Shown one piece after another: positions 17,983 through 27,332 of a DNA stretch of 64,000 nt. The notes beneath the pieces are model-generated. The model saw nothing but the letters and a program-made list of their open reading frames with translations, did no database searches and was not told the DNA's origin. The translations under genes and the position numbers were made by a program. Where the stretch lies: contig NZ_CP063203.1 of NCBI RefSeq assembly GCF_019904255.1, positions 1,612,001 through 1,676,000 of the forward strand, given 5' to 3'. How positions within the stretch are numbered: position 1 is the first letter of the stretch; every line of letters begins with the position of its first letter. Source of the DNA: Marixanthomonas sp. SCSIO 43207 (GTDB lineage Bacteria; Bacteroidota; Bacteroidia; Flavobacteriales; Flavobacteriaceae).

Positions 17983-18831
17983 ATGACAAAGCCAAACAAA
18001 TTTCCTAAACAGTCTCAACAACAACCTGGAAGGGAATATACAATGATACCTATTCCAGAAATAATACGTAATACGTATAAAGGGAGTGATAAATTAATCA
18101 ATAAAGTAGCTTTTATTACTGGAGGGGATAGTGGTATAGGTAGGAGCGTTGCAGTGCATTTTGCTCGAGAAGGAGCAGATATTGCTATTGTATATCTCGA
18201 AGAAAATGAGGATGCAAAATTTACTAAAGAATTAGTTACTCGAGAAGGAAAACAATGTTTATTACTACAAGGAGATGTAAAGAAAAAAAAGTTTTGTGAA
18301 GAGGCCATAAGAAAGTGTGTGGATACTTTTGGTGGTATCGATATTGTAGTGAATAATGCCGCAGTTCAATTTCCTAAAGATCGCATCGAAGATATAACTG
18401 ATGATCAATTACAAACAACTTTTCAGACCAATATATACCCGTATTTTTATATTGTAAAAGCAGCACTTCCGTATTTAAATGAAAAAGGCGTATTTATTAA
18501 TACAGCTTCGGTGACTGCTTATCGAGGAAGTGGCCATTTGTTAGATTATTCTAGTACCAAAGGAGCTATTGTAACCTTTACCCGGTCCTTAGCAAAAATG
18601 CTGGCAGAACAGAAAATTAGAGTCAATGGCGTAGCACCTGGGCCTATTTGGACGCCTTTAATACCGGCTACTTTTGATGATATTACAGATTTTGGCCAAG
18701 ATACGTTATTAGGAAGAGCAGGACAGCCAAGTGAAGTAGCTCCGGCATACGTTTTTTTGGCTAGCGACGATAGCAGTTATATGACAGGTCAATTTTTGCA
18801 CATTAATGGAGGAGAATTAGTAGGAGCGTAA
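17983..18831 (+). CDS. SDR-family oxidoreductase (YghA/GsiB-stress type)
   Basis: The 282-residue classical SDR has an N-terminal extension of about 40 residues, the NAD(P)-binding TGGDSGIG at 46-53, NNAAVQ near 123, the catalytic Ser in NTASVTAY near 173 and YSSTK near 188-192, and the C-terminal SSYMTGQFLHINGG. The long N-terminus (FPKQSQQQPGRE) is typical of the YghA/YhdF/YdaD stress-induced group. Substrate is unknown. It is followed 13 bp later by an MgtC-like gene and preceded by a 46-aa small protein. Confidence 0.9.
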   Translation: MTKPNKFPKQSQQQPGREYTMIPIPEIIRNTYKGSDKLINKVAFITGGDSGIGRSVAVHFAREGADIAIVYLEENEDAKFTKELVTREGKQCLLLQGDVKKKKFCEEAIRKCVDTFGGIDIVVNNAAVQFPKDRIEDITDDQLQTTFQTNIYPYFYIVKAALPYLNEKGVFINTASVTAYRGSGHLLDYSSTKGAIVTFTRSLAKMLAEQKIRVNGVAPGPIWTPLIPATFDDITDFGQDTLLGRAGQPSEVAPAYVFLASDDSSYMTGQFLHINGGELVGA

Positions 18832-18844
18832 CTAATAAATAAAG

Positions 18845-19276
18845 ATGGAAATAGAGTTTACTGATTTTTTATTGAAAAGCACTGCTGCTTTAGTTGCAGG
18901 GTTTTGCATGGGATTGGAACGCCAAATGAAAGGCAAACACGCCGGATTAAAGACTAATATGTTGGTTACAATGGGTGCAGCGATTTATGTGATGATTTCT
19001 ATGACGTTTATAAACCATGAAACTACAGATATGACTCGTATCATAGGACAGATAGTAGTAGGAGTTGGTTTTCTGGGAGCTGGAGTAATATTGAGAAGCA
19101 ATAATAAAAGAAAAGTACAGGGGTTGGCTACGGCAGCGACTATATGGTGTTGTGCTGCAGCGGGGTGTCTCGCTGGTATGGGAATCTACAACGTTTTAGC
19201 AGGGTTCACAGTATTAGTCGTTATTGTTAATATTGTATTTGGATATTTAAATAAAAAGGTTAAAATGAATGATTAA
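18845..19276 (+). CDS. MgtC/SapB-family membrane protein (short form)
   Basis: The 143-residue protein has four to five hydrophobic helices and the family signature GLERQMKGKHAGLKTNMLVTMGAA (about 22-46), followed by IIGQIVVGVGFLGAGVILR and VQGLATAATIWC. It lacks the C-terminal ACT-like domain of MgtC and so resembles SapB/YhiD. The family is linked to Mg limitation and acid or membrane stress. It is in the same operon as the SDR gene and convergent with the DUF1989 gene. Confidence 0.9.
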   Translation: MEIEFTDFLLKSTAALVAGFCMGLERQMKGKHAGLKTNMLVTMGAAIYVMISMTFINHETTDMTRIIGQIVVGVGFLGAGVILRSNNKRKVQGLATAATIWCCAAAGCLAGMGIYNVLAGFTVLVVIVNIVFGYLNKKVKMND

Positions 19277-19343
19277 TTTGAGAAACATGTCTCAAAATAA
19301 GGTGGAACAAAAGCATACAAATTGCTATACATTACCATCAATT

Positions 19344-19925
19344 TTATTTTATAATGGAGTACGCTATGGGTTTAAAACTTCCACCGTTGCTATCTTCAGC
19401 TGAGCAAGCAGTTAGGCCTACAATAAGATCCATTAGGGCTTCAAATTCAACATAATCTCCTGCCTTACTCAATGGTGGCTCTACTGTTATAGTACCGGTT
19501 TTATTTATTTGCACATTCATAAAAATGTTAAATGCAGTAGGTATATCGTCTGGTTCAATAGAATAAGAGGCTAAATGAGTATATAAGTTTTCGAAACAAC
19601 TAGGGTGGTAACCTTTGTGTTGATACATTATAGAAAATGTTTCGGGACTACACGGTGCTAATAAAAAATCATTTCTTCCGTTAGTATCTTCTAGAATTTT
19701 CATCATCTGGTTGCTTCGATTACTCCATAGATGGTGATCTTTAGTTATAAAGATAGATTCTTCAAAATCTAACGTTTTACCAGAAGATATTTTTTCACGA
19801 ATATCGTTAGCATTAAATAAGACCATGTCGCTTACTTGTTGCCCAAACGGATCGATTACCCTTAGTTTTTCTCCCTTTTTTAATATGAAAGCTGTTCCTG
19901 ATTGCTTGGGAATTTCGTTTACCAT
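19344..19925 (-). CDS. DUF1989 / urea-carboxylase-associated family protein
   Basis: The 193-residue protein has the family features FILKKGEKLRVIDPFGQQVSDM (about 12-34), HLWSNRSNQMM near 65, a conserved CSPETF near 92, GYHPSCFENL near 104-113 and the ending TACSAEDSNGGSFKPI. Homologues accompany urea carboxylase or guanidine pathways and probably bind a small amide or amine; no enzyme activity can be assigned safely. It lies 37 bp downstream of the YqcI/YcgG gene in the same direction, so the two probably act together. Confidence 0.85.
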   Translation of the reverse strand: MVNEIPKQSGTAFILKKGEKLRVIDPFGQQVSDMVLFNANDIREKISSGKTLDFEESIFITKDHHLWSNRSNQMMKILEDTNGRNDFLLAPCSPETFSIMYQHKGYHPSCFENLYTHLASYSIEPDDIPTAFNIFMNVQINKTGTITVEPPLSKAGDYVEFEALMDLIVGLTACSAEDSNGGSFKPIAYSIIK

Positions 19926-19962
19926 GTTTTTTTGTATGAGTGAATTTGATAGTATCTAAATT

Positions 19963-20655
19963 TTATGATGAATGATTATGAAAAGGACATTTCCAATTGT
20001 CTTCTGTTTTTCGTCCGCTGTATTGCCTTGCTTCACTTGTAGAACCAAAGTCCTCAAGCATTGGGTTGATTGATCCTTGTTGTGCTTTATCTCGTTCTCG
20101 TATACGCTCTTTCACAACTTCATAACTACCCATTTCTCTTAATTTTTCAAATTGCCAATGTAAATTAAAAGCAATGGTAATAAATGGACTTTGACGTGCT
20201 TTACGAGAACTGTTAGGGTGCATCCCAACTATATAAAAAGCTTTTCCAGCAATACTAAAGCTAAACGTATCTTCTTCAGGATTTGAAGAGACTGTATCGT
20301 CCCAAATTTCTGAGTCCGAATCGTGAATATGTTGTAATAACTCCCATAATTTTTGTTCAAATTTAATTTCAGAGTCAATTTTAATAGTAGGAAATACCGC
20401 TAAAAATGTTTTAAAATCATTACTCTCAAAATCATAAGCGTCTATATACTTTTTAATATCAGAAATCAATTTTCGAGCTGTACTTTTAGTTGCAAATTCA
20501 TCATACGCATGTAAATCTACTGCCCCCATTTTAAATACAGTTTGAGCCATAATACAAGGATGATCTTGTTGTAAGATAAAATTATTAAAACGCTCTTTTA
20601 TATTCTGAATAGAAATTGTGTTATCAACTTCGAAGCTCGATACTTTTGTTTCCAT
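19963..20655 (-). CDS. YqcI/YcgG family protein (GntA-like heme N-oxygenase fold)
   Basis: The 230-residue protein has the family markers CIMAQTVFKMG near 34-44, the central stretch FYIVGMHPNSSRKARQSPF near 140-158, FNLHWQFEKLRE near 162-174, the acidic IRERDKAQQGSINPML and a CPFH terminus motif. The family includes GntA, a heme enzyme that N-hydroxylates an arginine-derived guanidine in guanitoxin synthesis. The pairing with a DUF1989 gene suggests nitrogen-compound oxidation, but substrate is unknown. It appears to be the first gene of the pair. Confidence 0.85.
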   Translation of the reverse strand: METKVSSFEVDNTISIQNIKERFNNFILQQDHPCIMAQTVFKMGAVDLHAYDEFATKSTARKLISDIKKYIDAYDFESNDFKTFLAVFPTIKIDSEIKFEQKLWELLQHIHDSDSEIWDDTVSSNPEEDTFSFSIAGKAFYIVGMHPNSSRKARQSPFITIAFNLHWQFEKLREMGSYEVVKERIRERDKAQQGSINPMLEDFGSTSEARQYSGRKTEDNWKCPFHNHSS

Positions 20656-20762
20656 GATTGGTTGTTTTGTTTAAAATTAAACCATCCACATTTATTTAAT
20701 GTAAGGATTAAGAAAGGTTTATACGTATTTTAAAGAAAATTAACAACAGCACAGAAATATCA

Positions 20763-21041
20763 TCACTTGCTGTTGTACCGCAACATAATATATACCATGC
20801 TCATATTTAATAACAAAGAGAGTCCGTTGGTTGCGATGATAGCAATATCTTTTTTAAGGATGCCATAAACTACCCACAATCCTACACCTATTATCAGGAT
20901 GGTAAACATTAATGGAGATATATCATCTACCTTTTTTGTTTTCCAAGCTTTTATAAGTTGTGGTACCACCGCCAAGGTTGTGCATACTCCAGCAAAAAGA
21001 CCTAAAAACATTGTAAAATCCATCGTTATAGAGAGGTTCAA
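20763..21041 (-). CDS. SemiSWEET-type transporter
   Basis: The 92-residue protein has three membrane helices and the PQ-loop motif VVPQLIKAWKTKKVDDISP (about 24-42), with a second conserved run IIGVGLWVVYGI (about 50-61). That is the SemiSWEET layout; two copies dimerise to form one sugar-transport pore. Length is exactly typical of the family. It lies upstream of the YqcI/YcgG gene by 107 bp on the same strand. Confidence 0.88.
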   Translation of the reverse strand: MNLSITMDFTMFLGLFAGVCTTLAVVPQLIKAWKTKKVDDISPLMFTILIIGVGLWVVYGILKKDIAIIATNGLSLLLNMSMVYIMLRYNSK

Positions 21042-21108
21042 TTTGTAATTATTAGTAAAATCAACTTTAAGTATACAGCTCTTTTTTGGTGCGATTACTC
21101 AACTTATC

Positions 21109-21702
21109 TTATTTATGAACTTTTTTATTTGGGGTTCCGTTAAATTTCGGAACAGGTCTTTGTTCTTTTTCTTTTTCAGTTACCACCGCACCGTTTTTTT
21201 TAATATCGTTTAATAACCATTGCATTTCCTTAATTTCTTTGCGTTGCGCTTTGCTAATTTTAGCTGCAAGTTCTTGTACCCTCAAATCTTTTATTTGAGA
21301 CCGCTCACTAGTTAAAATTGCAATAGAATGATGAGGTATCATACCTTCCATATAGTCAGTGCCTGAAACAGTTACTTGACTTCTGACAAGCCATAATGAA
21401 GTTATCATCATTAGAATACCAAGTGCTAGAATGGTTCCATTTAATAATCTATCTTGATACATAGGTAACATATACAATAGCATTATAATTACCATAGCTC
21501 CGCCCATAAGTAAGGCCATAAATAGGCGAGTTTCACTAAACCAAAAATGATCTAGTATTTGATATGAGTGAAGGTACATTAAAAAAAACATTACAACGAT
21601 TGAAGTTCCAACCATTGCAAAGAATATTATATATTTTTTTGTTTTATTTGGTGTTGAGGCCATATATATTGATTTTAACGTATCTATAATTACACTATTC
21701 AA
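21109..21702 (-). CDS. DUF305-containing membrane protein
   Basis: The 197-residue protein has four hydrophobic helices in the first 110 residues and a DUF305 motif MEGMIPHHSIAILTSERS near 124-141, with a helical ELAAKISKAQRKEIKEMQWLL segment and a basic tail. DUF305 proteins carry the MIPHH histidine pair and often sit near copper or metal genes, with unknown biochemistry. The next upstream gene on the same strand is a four-TM protein 22 bp away. Confidence 0.85.
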   Translation of the reverse strand: MNSVIIDTLKSIYMASTPNKTKKYIIFFAMVGTSIVVMFFLMYLHSYQILDHFWFSETRLFMALLMGGAMVIIMLLYMLPMYQDRLLNGTILALGILMMITSLWLVRSQVTVSGTDYMEGMIPHHSIAILTSERSQIKDLRVQELAAKISKAQRKEIKEMQWLLNDIKKNGAVVTEKEKEQRPVPKFNGTPNKKVHK

Positions 21703-21724
21703 ACAGGTGTTTTATATTGATAAA

Positions 21725-22270
21725 TTAACTGTGTTCATCTTCGTCATTATCTTTATTGTCTTGTACTAAGTAATGATTCTTACCTAATCCTACAATATGG
21801 ATAATATTAGTGACGGTTCCGTAAAGCATTAAGATAACTGCAATCATCATCCCGCTTATTACAGAAGAAAAGAATAAGGTTGTCCAGTATATCATGGTAT
21901 ACCATGAAGTGGGTACATTGTTTGCTTCAGTTATAGGGATATTAAATAGTTGAAATAATATAAGAGCGCTTACAAATAAAATAGTATCAAATTTTGCTAT
22001 AGATAACACTTGAACATAATGGTCTTTTTTCAATTTTGAATCAGTTCCTGTACTTATTCCCAGTAGGGTTAATAACAATGCAAGTATGGTTGCTGATGCC
22101 AAAATTATTGTATTACACAACATGTTAATTCCCGATAGCGAGGTGCTTATTAATTTTTTAGCCTCATATCCGGTTAAATTTCCTAATAAAAAAACACCCA
22201 GTCCAGTAAAAAGAGTAGCTATTAGCCCTCCATACAGGGCTCGTTTATTTTTTTTAAAAAACTGTTTCAT
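21725..22270 (-). CDS. Hypothetical four-TM membrane protein
   Basis: The 181-residue protein has about four to five hydrophobic helices (around 12-33, 45-68, 88-110, 120-155) and an acidic C-terminus (DNKDNDEDEHS). The positive N-terminus (KKNKRALYG) suggests the first helix inserts with its N-terminus inside. I do not recognise a family. It is likely cotranscribed with the DUF305 gene. Confidence 0.6.
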   Translation of the reverse strand: MKQFFKKNKRALYGGLIATLFTGLGVFLLGNLTGYEAKKLISTSLSGINMLCNTIILASATILALLLTLLGISTGTDSKLKKDHYVQVLSIAKFDTILFVSALILFQLFNIPITEANNVPTSWYTMIYWTTLFFSSVISGMMIAVILMLYGTVTNIIHIVGLGKNHYLVQDNKDNDEDEHS

Positions 22271-22357
22271 TGTATATTCGATTTAGTATGTATATTCTTT
22301 ACATATGAAAATTTAACATCATAGTCTCTTGTTATAAATCAATAAGTGATAATTTAT

Positions 22358-22882
22358 TTATGTTCTATTTACATCGGTAAGTAACCAGGGCTCAATATGT
22401 GCATCTGCGTTATTTGAATGAATAACGACAATGTCTCCTGTTGTTTCAAAAACTACTGCCTGTACTTCAGATAGTGATAAAACGTTGGCTTCTCTTAGTT
22501 TTGATCGTAAATCTCCTTTTGAAACCCGAGCTTTACGTAGATTATCCTCTAAGATAGTAGAACCATCCATTAATAATAACGGGCTATTATCAATTGCTTT
22601 TTTAAAAGGTTCCCACCGTCTGCAAATAGCAGCAAGTAATTGAATAGCATAAATCATAAAACATCCAAAGATACCTTCTAATAAAGAAACAGAATGAGAG
22701 AGTATAGTTGTAGCTATGAGCGAACCTACTGCAACGGTCATAGCAAAGTCAAAACTCGACATTTTTGAAAAACTTCGTTTTCCAAATATTCTCGTATACA
22801 CTATTACAGCTACATATATACCAATAGTTGTTAAACCAATAGCTGCTAGCGTTGTGAAATTAGTGGTAAACCATTTTTCCAT
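22358..22882 (-). CDS. DUF421 (YetF-like) membrane protein, second copy
   Basis: The 174-residue protein is a paralog of the 5194-5715 product. It keeps three hydrophobic N-terminal segments, FSKMSSFDFAMTVAVGSL near 38-55, and the C-terminal LREANVLSLSEVQAVVFETTGDI pattern (about 128-150). It contains a lysine-rich cytoplasmic stretch near 94. Sequence identity with the other copy is moderate, so the duplication is not recent. It belongs to the run of small membrane-protein genes here. Confidence 0.85.
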   Translation of the reverse strand: MEKWFTTNFTTLAAIGLTTIGIYVAVIVYTRIFGKRSFSKMSSFDFAMTVAVGSLIATTILSHSVSLLEGIFGCFMIYAIQLLAAICRRWEPFKKAIDNSPLLLMDGSTILEDNLRKARVSKGDLRSKLREANVLSLSEVQAVVFETTGDIVVIHSNNADAHIEPWLLTDVNRT

Positions 22883-22912
22883 AGTCTATTAAGTATTTAC
22901 GTATACGTTATT

Positions 22913-23086
22913 TTATTTGGAGTGGCCTTGATAATATTCTGGTGATTTATTCCAGACTACTGCCAAAATACCGAATAATACAGTTAGAAAATAGAATGTA
23001 TTTAAGGGCGTGTGGTTATAATATAGATAACTAATTGTACCTATGATTAAAAAAAGTATTGATAAGGTTGTAAATAAAATTTTCAT
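22913..23086 (-). CDS. Small membrane protein, 57 aa
   Basis: On the minus strand an ATG at 23086 opens a 57-codon frame to a TAA at 22913-22915. It starts with a hydrophobic helix (ILFTTLSILFLIIGTISYLYY), has a second hydrophobic stretch (FYFLTVLFGILAVVW) and ends NKSPEYYQGHSK. Two-TM small proteins of this type are common next to DUF421 genes. It lies 30 bp upstream of the DUF421 gene in the same direction. Confidence 0.5.
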   Translation of the reverse strand: MKILFTTLSILFLIIGTISYLYYNHTPLNTFYFLTVLFGILAVVWNKSPEYYQGHSK

Positions 23087-23297
23087 ATTATTTTTTGTTA
23101 GTTACCAATAAAGCTAATAATTTAATAGGTTAATAAACAGATGTTTATGATTTAATTTAGAGTTTTTAAGGGAAGTTTATACTTTATGTATATGTGAGTC
23201 CAGTAGTACCTAAAATATTAACATATCTCGATTGCTATATGCTAGTTTATTTAATAATCAAAAATTTGAGTACTTTTAATGGTTTGTAATACTCGTT

Positions 23298-23741
23298 ATG
23301 TTATTTCTACTTGTAATAATCTCTACTGGAATACTAGCTACGTTAACCATGACGGCTTTCAGCTATGGTCTTTCTTTTTTTACACATACTAATTTGAGAG
23401 AACCACAACTAATTAATTTATTGATAGAAAAACTACCTTTCCAACCTTTAAAGATTGGAAGAGAACACGTTCTAGGATGGGTTATCCACATTTTAATAGG
23501 AATATTTTTTGTTCTTTTTTTTAAATTAGGTATTCATTTACTTCACTTTTCTACTACCCCAATTACGGGAGTTTTATTTGGGTTGTGTATTGGAGTATTA
23601 GGGATTGTTGGATGGGAAATAGGTTTCTCTTTCCACCCCAATCCACCTAAAATTAATCGATTGGTATATTATCTTCATTTGCTTCTTGCGCATGTAGTAT
23701 TTGGGAGCACAGTCGTTTTTTTAATTAATAAGGGGGTTTAA
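23298..23741 (+). CDS. Hypothetical four-TM membrane protein
   Basis: The 147-residue protein has four hydrophobic helices and polar loops containing a conserved-looking LPFQPLKIGREHVLGW and FSFHPNPPKINRL. I do not assign a family. It is alone on its strand, with no clear partner; the following TPR regulator gene starts about 195 bp later. Confidence 0.6.
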   Translation: MLFLLVIISTGILATLTMTAFSYGLSFFTHTNLREPQLINLLIEKLPFQPLKIGREHVLGWVIHILIGIFFVLFFKLGIHLLHFSTTPITGVLFGLCIGVLGIVGWEIGFSFHPNPPKINRLVYYLHLLLAHVVFGSTVVFLINKGV

Positions 23742-23935
23742 ATGAATCCTTCATGTTAAATATAGTATATTGAAGGTAGTACTTGCATGGAGATGAGGTT
23801 TGTTATATACTAAATATAGTAGACCACCTATCAAGACAGTAATCGGAAAACTTACACTTGCCTTTATTAAAGATTACCGTTACTTTTACGCTCTATATAT
23901 TAAGTTTGATACCATGTAAGATTGCTTACTACCCC

Positions 23936-25585
23936 ATGAAAGCTTACTACTGCATTATACTAGTGTTTTTTGTTCTTCTCACCCATACGGTGTTGGGGCA
24001 GCAAAAAACGCAAGCAGATATCATCAAACAAATTGATCTAGGGATTGAAGCCATGGGAAACAAGGAACACCTTGCTTCTATTGAAACCTTACTGGCAGCA
24101 AAAGAAACAGCACTTCAACACGATTGGCACGTACAGGCTTTTAATGCTACCCTAAATATAGGCACCAATTATTATATCATGCTAGATTATGGCGAAGCCT
24201 TGCAGTACTATCTACAAGCGTATGAGATAGCCATCAATCATCTGGGAGCAAAACAAAAAAAGGTGATTTACAATAACATTGGGGTTTTATACATTGAAGA
24301 AGGCGATTTACTGAAAGCAGAAGAATATTTTCTGAAAGCCTATGCCATTTCTAAAGAAATGGGGGAAAACGAAGAGATAGGCGCTTGTGCGGTAAACCTT
24401 GCCCTTTTGGCCAATGAGATGGGAAAACTTGACCTTGCAGCTTCCTATATAGAAGAAGCCGAACCCTTACTTAAAGAAAAGAAGAATGTTATTCTCTTAG
24501 CCAAAATAGCCAAAGTTAAAAACCTATTACTACAAGATGATTTACTAGCTGCTGAAGCCTTAGCATTACAAATCTTACCGCAATTAGATAATCTTTCTAT
24601 AGTGGCACATGGAGCTACCGTTAATTCAAAAATTACCTTGCTGTTAACCATCAGTGATATCTACAAAGCGAAACATAAATATGCTTTAGCTCGAGACTAT
24701 GCCCTACAAGCTAGAGCGCAACAGCCCAATATTGAGGCACGTATTGATATCTATGAGCAACTGTCAAATCTCTATACTTCTTCAGAGTTATTACCGGTAG
24801 CAATGGCGTATAAAGATTCTATGTTGCTGGCTACAGATTCATTAAATGCTAAAAAAAACGGGGCACTTTTTGAAAGTGGAAACGTTAAGTTTCAAATTCA
24901 AAACTATAAAAATGAACTCATAGAAAGTAAAAAAGCATTAGCCGAAGAAAAACAATTTTTATACAAGCTTATTATTGGTGTTGTGGTGGTGATGGGCTTT
25001 TTAATTTGGCTGTACAAAAACAACGCTTTAAAACACAAGCAGCAAAAAAAGATCATCGAGTTAGAGCTCAACAAAGAGAAAAATGATCATTTAATCTTAG
25101 AACAACAACGGCAACAGCAAGAGGCGATGGCATTATTAGAAAAAGAACGCCTTAAAAATGAACTGGAGCGAAAAAATAGAGAGTTAACCGCCAAAGCTAT
25201 GTCTGTAGCAAGTAAAAACGAACTTATTGAAGAGGTGGTACAATCGTTATCCAGTAATTCAAAAATAGAAAGCGATAGGCAGTTAAAAACTCAAATTAAT
25301 GATTTGAAAACACACCTTCGGAAAGATACGCAATGGGATAGTTTCTTTACTCATTTTGAAGAGTTAAACCGAGGTTTTCTAGATAGGCTTATGGCAAAAC
25401 ATCCCAAATTGACTTCCAATGACATTCGGTTTTTAACATTTATCTACATGAATTTAAGCTATAAAGAAATAGCATCGCTCTTGAATATCACTTCGCAGTC
25501 GTGTAGAAAACGAAAAGAACGAATTTCCAAAAAAATGGACATCCCAAAAGACAGGTCGCTTCAAGCTTATCTATCAAGCATTTAG
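23936..25585 (+). CDS. TPR-containing membrane regulator with C-terminal LuxR-type HTH
   Basis: I choose the ATG at 23936 because it begins a clean signal/anchor (YYCIILVFFVLLTHTVLGQQ); the longer frame from 23858 adds 26 residues before it. The 549-residue protein has TPR repeats (about 30-320), a membrane helix (about 343-361, YKLIIGVVVVMGFLIWLYK), a coiled coil, and a LuxR-like HTH near the end (LTSNDIRFLTFIYMNLSYKEIASLL). This layout, sensor TPRs outside and HTH inside, is common in Bacteroidota. The next genes encode T9SS-secreted proteins, possible targets. Confidence 0.85.
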   Translation: MKAYYCIILVFFVLLTHTVLGQQKTQADIIKQIDLGIEAMGNKEHLASIETLLAAKETALQHDWHVQAFNATLNIGTNYYIMLDYGEALQYYLQAYEIAINHLGAKQKKVIYNNIGVLYIEEGDLLKAEEYFLKAYAISKEMGENEEIGACAVNLALLANEMGKLDLAASYIEEAEPLLKEKKNVILLAKIAKVKNLLLQDDLLAAEALALQILPQLDNLSIVAHGATVNSKITLLLTISDIYKAKHKYALARDYALQARAQQPNIEARIDIYEQLSNLYTSSELLPVAMAYKDSMLLATDSLNAKKNGALFESGNVKFQIQNYKNELIESKKALAEEKQFLYKLIIGVVVVMGFLIWLYKNNALKHKQQKKIIELELNKEKNDHLILEQQRQQQEAMALLEKERLKNELERKNRELTAKAMSVASKNELIEEVVQSLSSNSKIESDRQLKTQINDLKTHLRKDTQWDSFFTHFEELNRGFLDRLMAKHPKLTSNDIRFLTFIYMNLSYKEIASLLNITSQSCRKRKERISKKMDIPKDRSLQAYLSSI

Positions 25586-25821
25586 AGGGTGTTGTCACCT
25601 TTTGATTTGCACATGTCACAATTTGTCCAGCTGCATTTTAGCAATTAAACAGCTTCAACTTCTATATTTATCAAACCATCAACGTATGCATGTTGAGCAT
25701 ACCTATATTGAACGCTTGCTGTATAAAAATGCAATCGTATGAAGGTTTTTTTATGAGCTTATACTAGTTGCTTCGCTCAATAGGTACCTAACCGCTAAAA
25801 CTAATTTTAAATTTTAATTAT

Positions 25822-27309
25822 ATGAGACGAATTACAATTACAAAACACATTTTTTTATTAGTAGGACTACTAGGTTTTACCGCTACTGCTCAGTTTACTG
25901 AAGTGGCAAAAGTGGTAAGTGAAGATAGAGAAGGCAGAGCCGAGTTTGGTACTTCGGTGGCTATTCATGATGAGGTAGCTGTGATAGGAGCATCACGAGA
26001 GAACTTTGCATCCGGTGCAGCATATACCTACGTAAAAGATACCGACGGAAACTGGAATTTTTTACAAAAACTATCTGCAGCAGATTCAAATGAAGGGGCT
26101 GAATATGGAGGTGGAGCCAAAATTAATGGCAATCACTTAGTAGTGGCAGCCGGAAGAGCTGATGTAGATGGCGTGATACGTGCCGGAGCGTTATATGTAT
26201 ATGAGAACACAAATGACGCTTGGGAGTTATCAACAAAGTTAGTGGCTTCAGATTACAGTGGCGATGCAAAGATGGGAATGAATCCTACCTCTATTGCCAT
26301 GCAAGAGAATATTATTGTAGCCGGAGCACCGGGAGAAAACAGCTGGACAGGTTCGGTATATGTATTTACGTATGACGGAACCGAGTGGACTGAAGCACAA
26401 AAAATCACAGCGCCAAGTCCTCAAATTTCAGATGCGTTTGGAATTGGCGTTGCCATTGCAGGCGATCAATTGGCAATTGGTGCCAATCAATTCAACGGAG
26501 CAAAAGGAGGCGTGCTTTTATATACCAAAGATGCTAGCGGCCAGTGGGTGTATGATCAAACAATCGAAGCATCAAACGGCGTAGCGCAAGATTATTTCGG
26601 TTCGTCAGTAAGCATGACTGAAGATCAAATGGTAGTAGGTGCGTATGGAGTTGAGGCCGAACAAGGTGGTGCTTATGTATATGAGAAAAATTCGGAAGGA
26701 ATTTGGGAAGAAGTTCAAATCCTTTCAGGAACACCATCTACAGAACGTGTTCAGTACGGGTGGGATACCGATATTCAAAAAGACTACATTGTGGTAACAG
26801 CACCTCATATTTACGGTTTTGAAAATACAGAAACGTATTTATACAAGCGTTCTTCAACCGGTACGTGGGAAGAAGAGCAACGTATTCAAACTTCAGAAGG
26901 TAGTGAAGAAGATTTTTACGGTTGGTCTGTAGCCATGTATGAAAACCAATTGCTTGTAGGAGCGCCTCGAGATGATTTTGACAGCAACGGTGATAATGAA
27001 ATGGGAGATGCCGGAGCAGCTTACTTTTTCAACAACCCTACGATGCTAGGCGGTATTACAACTGCTACCGAAGAGGCATCGTTTACTATGTATCCCAATC
27101 CTGCGAATGATGTAGTAACTCTTGAAAGCGTTTCCATGCCTATATCAAGTGTACGTGTGTATACTATTCAAGGTGTATTGGTATCACAACATACAGCTTC
27201 AGCTCAACAAGTACAGATAGCTACAGCTTCATACAGCAGCGGAGTGTATATGGTAGAAACGACATTTGACAACGGTACGCAACGCGTGCAAAAGTTGATT
27301 AAAGAGTAA
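25822..27309 (+). CDS. Secreted FG-GAP-like repeat protein with T9SS sorting domain
   Basis: The 495-residue protein has a signal peptide (about 5-23), about seven FG-GAP/integrin-like repeats with the pattern FGTSVAIHDEVAVIGAS, and a C-terminal type IX sorting domain starting at MYPNPANDVVTLES and ending GVYMVETTFDNGTQRVQKLIKE. It is thus predicted to be a beta-propeller exported across the outer membrane and attached at the surface. No enzyme motif. The next gene encodes another T9SS protein 23 bp downstream, so they form an operon. Confidence 0.88.
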   Translation: MRRITITKHIFLLVGLLGFTATAQFTEVAKVVSEDREGRAEFGTSVAIHDEVAVIGASRENFASGAAYTYVKDTDGNWNFLQKLSAADSNEGAEYGGGAKINGNHLVVAAGRADVDGVIRAGALYVYENTNDAWELSTKLVASDYSGDAKMGMNPTSIAMQENIIVAGAPGENSWTGSVYVFTYDGTEWTEAQKITAPSPQISDAFGIGVAIAGDQLAIGANQFNGAKGGVLLYTKDASGQWVYDQTIEASNGVAQDYFGSSVSMTEDQMVVGAYGVEAEQGGAYVYEKNSEGIWEEVQILSGTPSTERVQYGWDTDIQKDYIVVTAPHIYGFENTETYLYKRSSTGTWEEEQRIQTSEGSEEDFYGWSVAMYENQLLVGAPRDDFDSNGDNEMGDAGAAYFFNNPTMLGGITTATEEASFTMYPNPANDVVTLESVSMPISSVRVYTIQGVLVSQHTASAQQVQIATASYSSGVYMVETTFDNGTQRVQKLIKE

Positions 27310-27332
27310 GAACATTTCATTTCAACAACCTT

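Noticed and set aside
19277-19296. TTTGAGA/TCTCAAA hairpin between the convergent MgtC and DUF1989 genes
   Set aside because: Perfect 7-bp stem but no T tract on either strand, so a terminator call is not supported.
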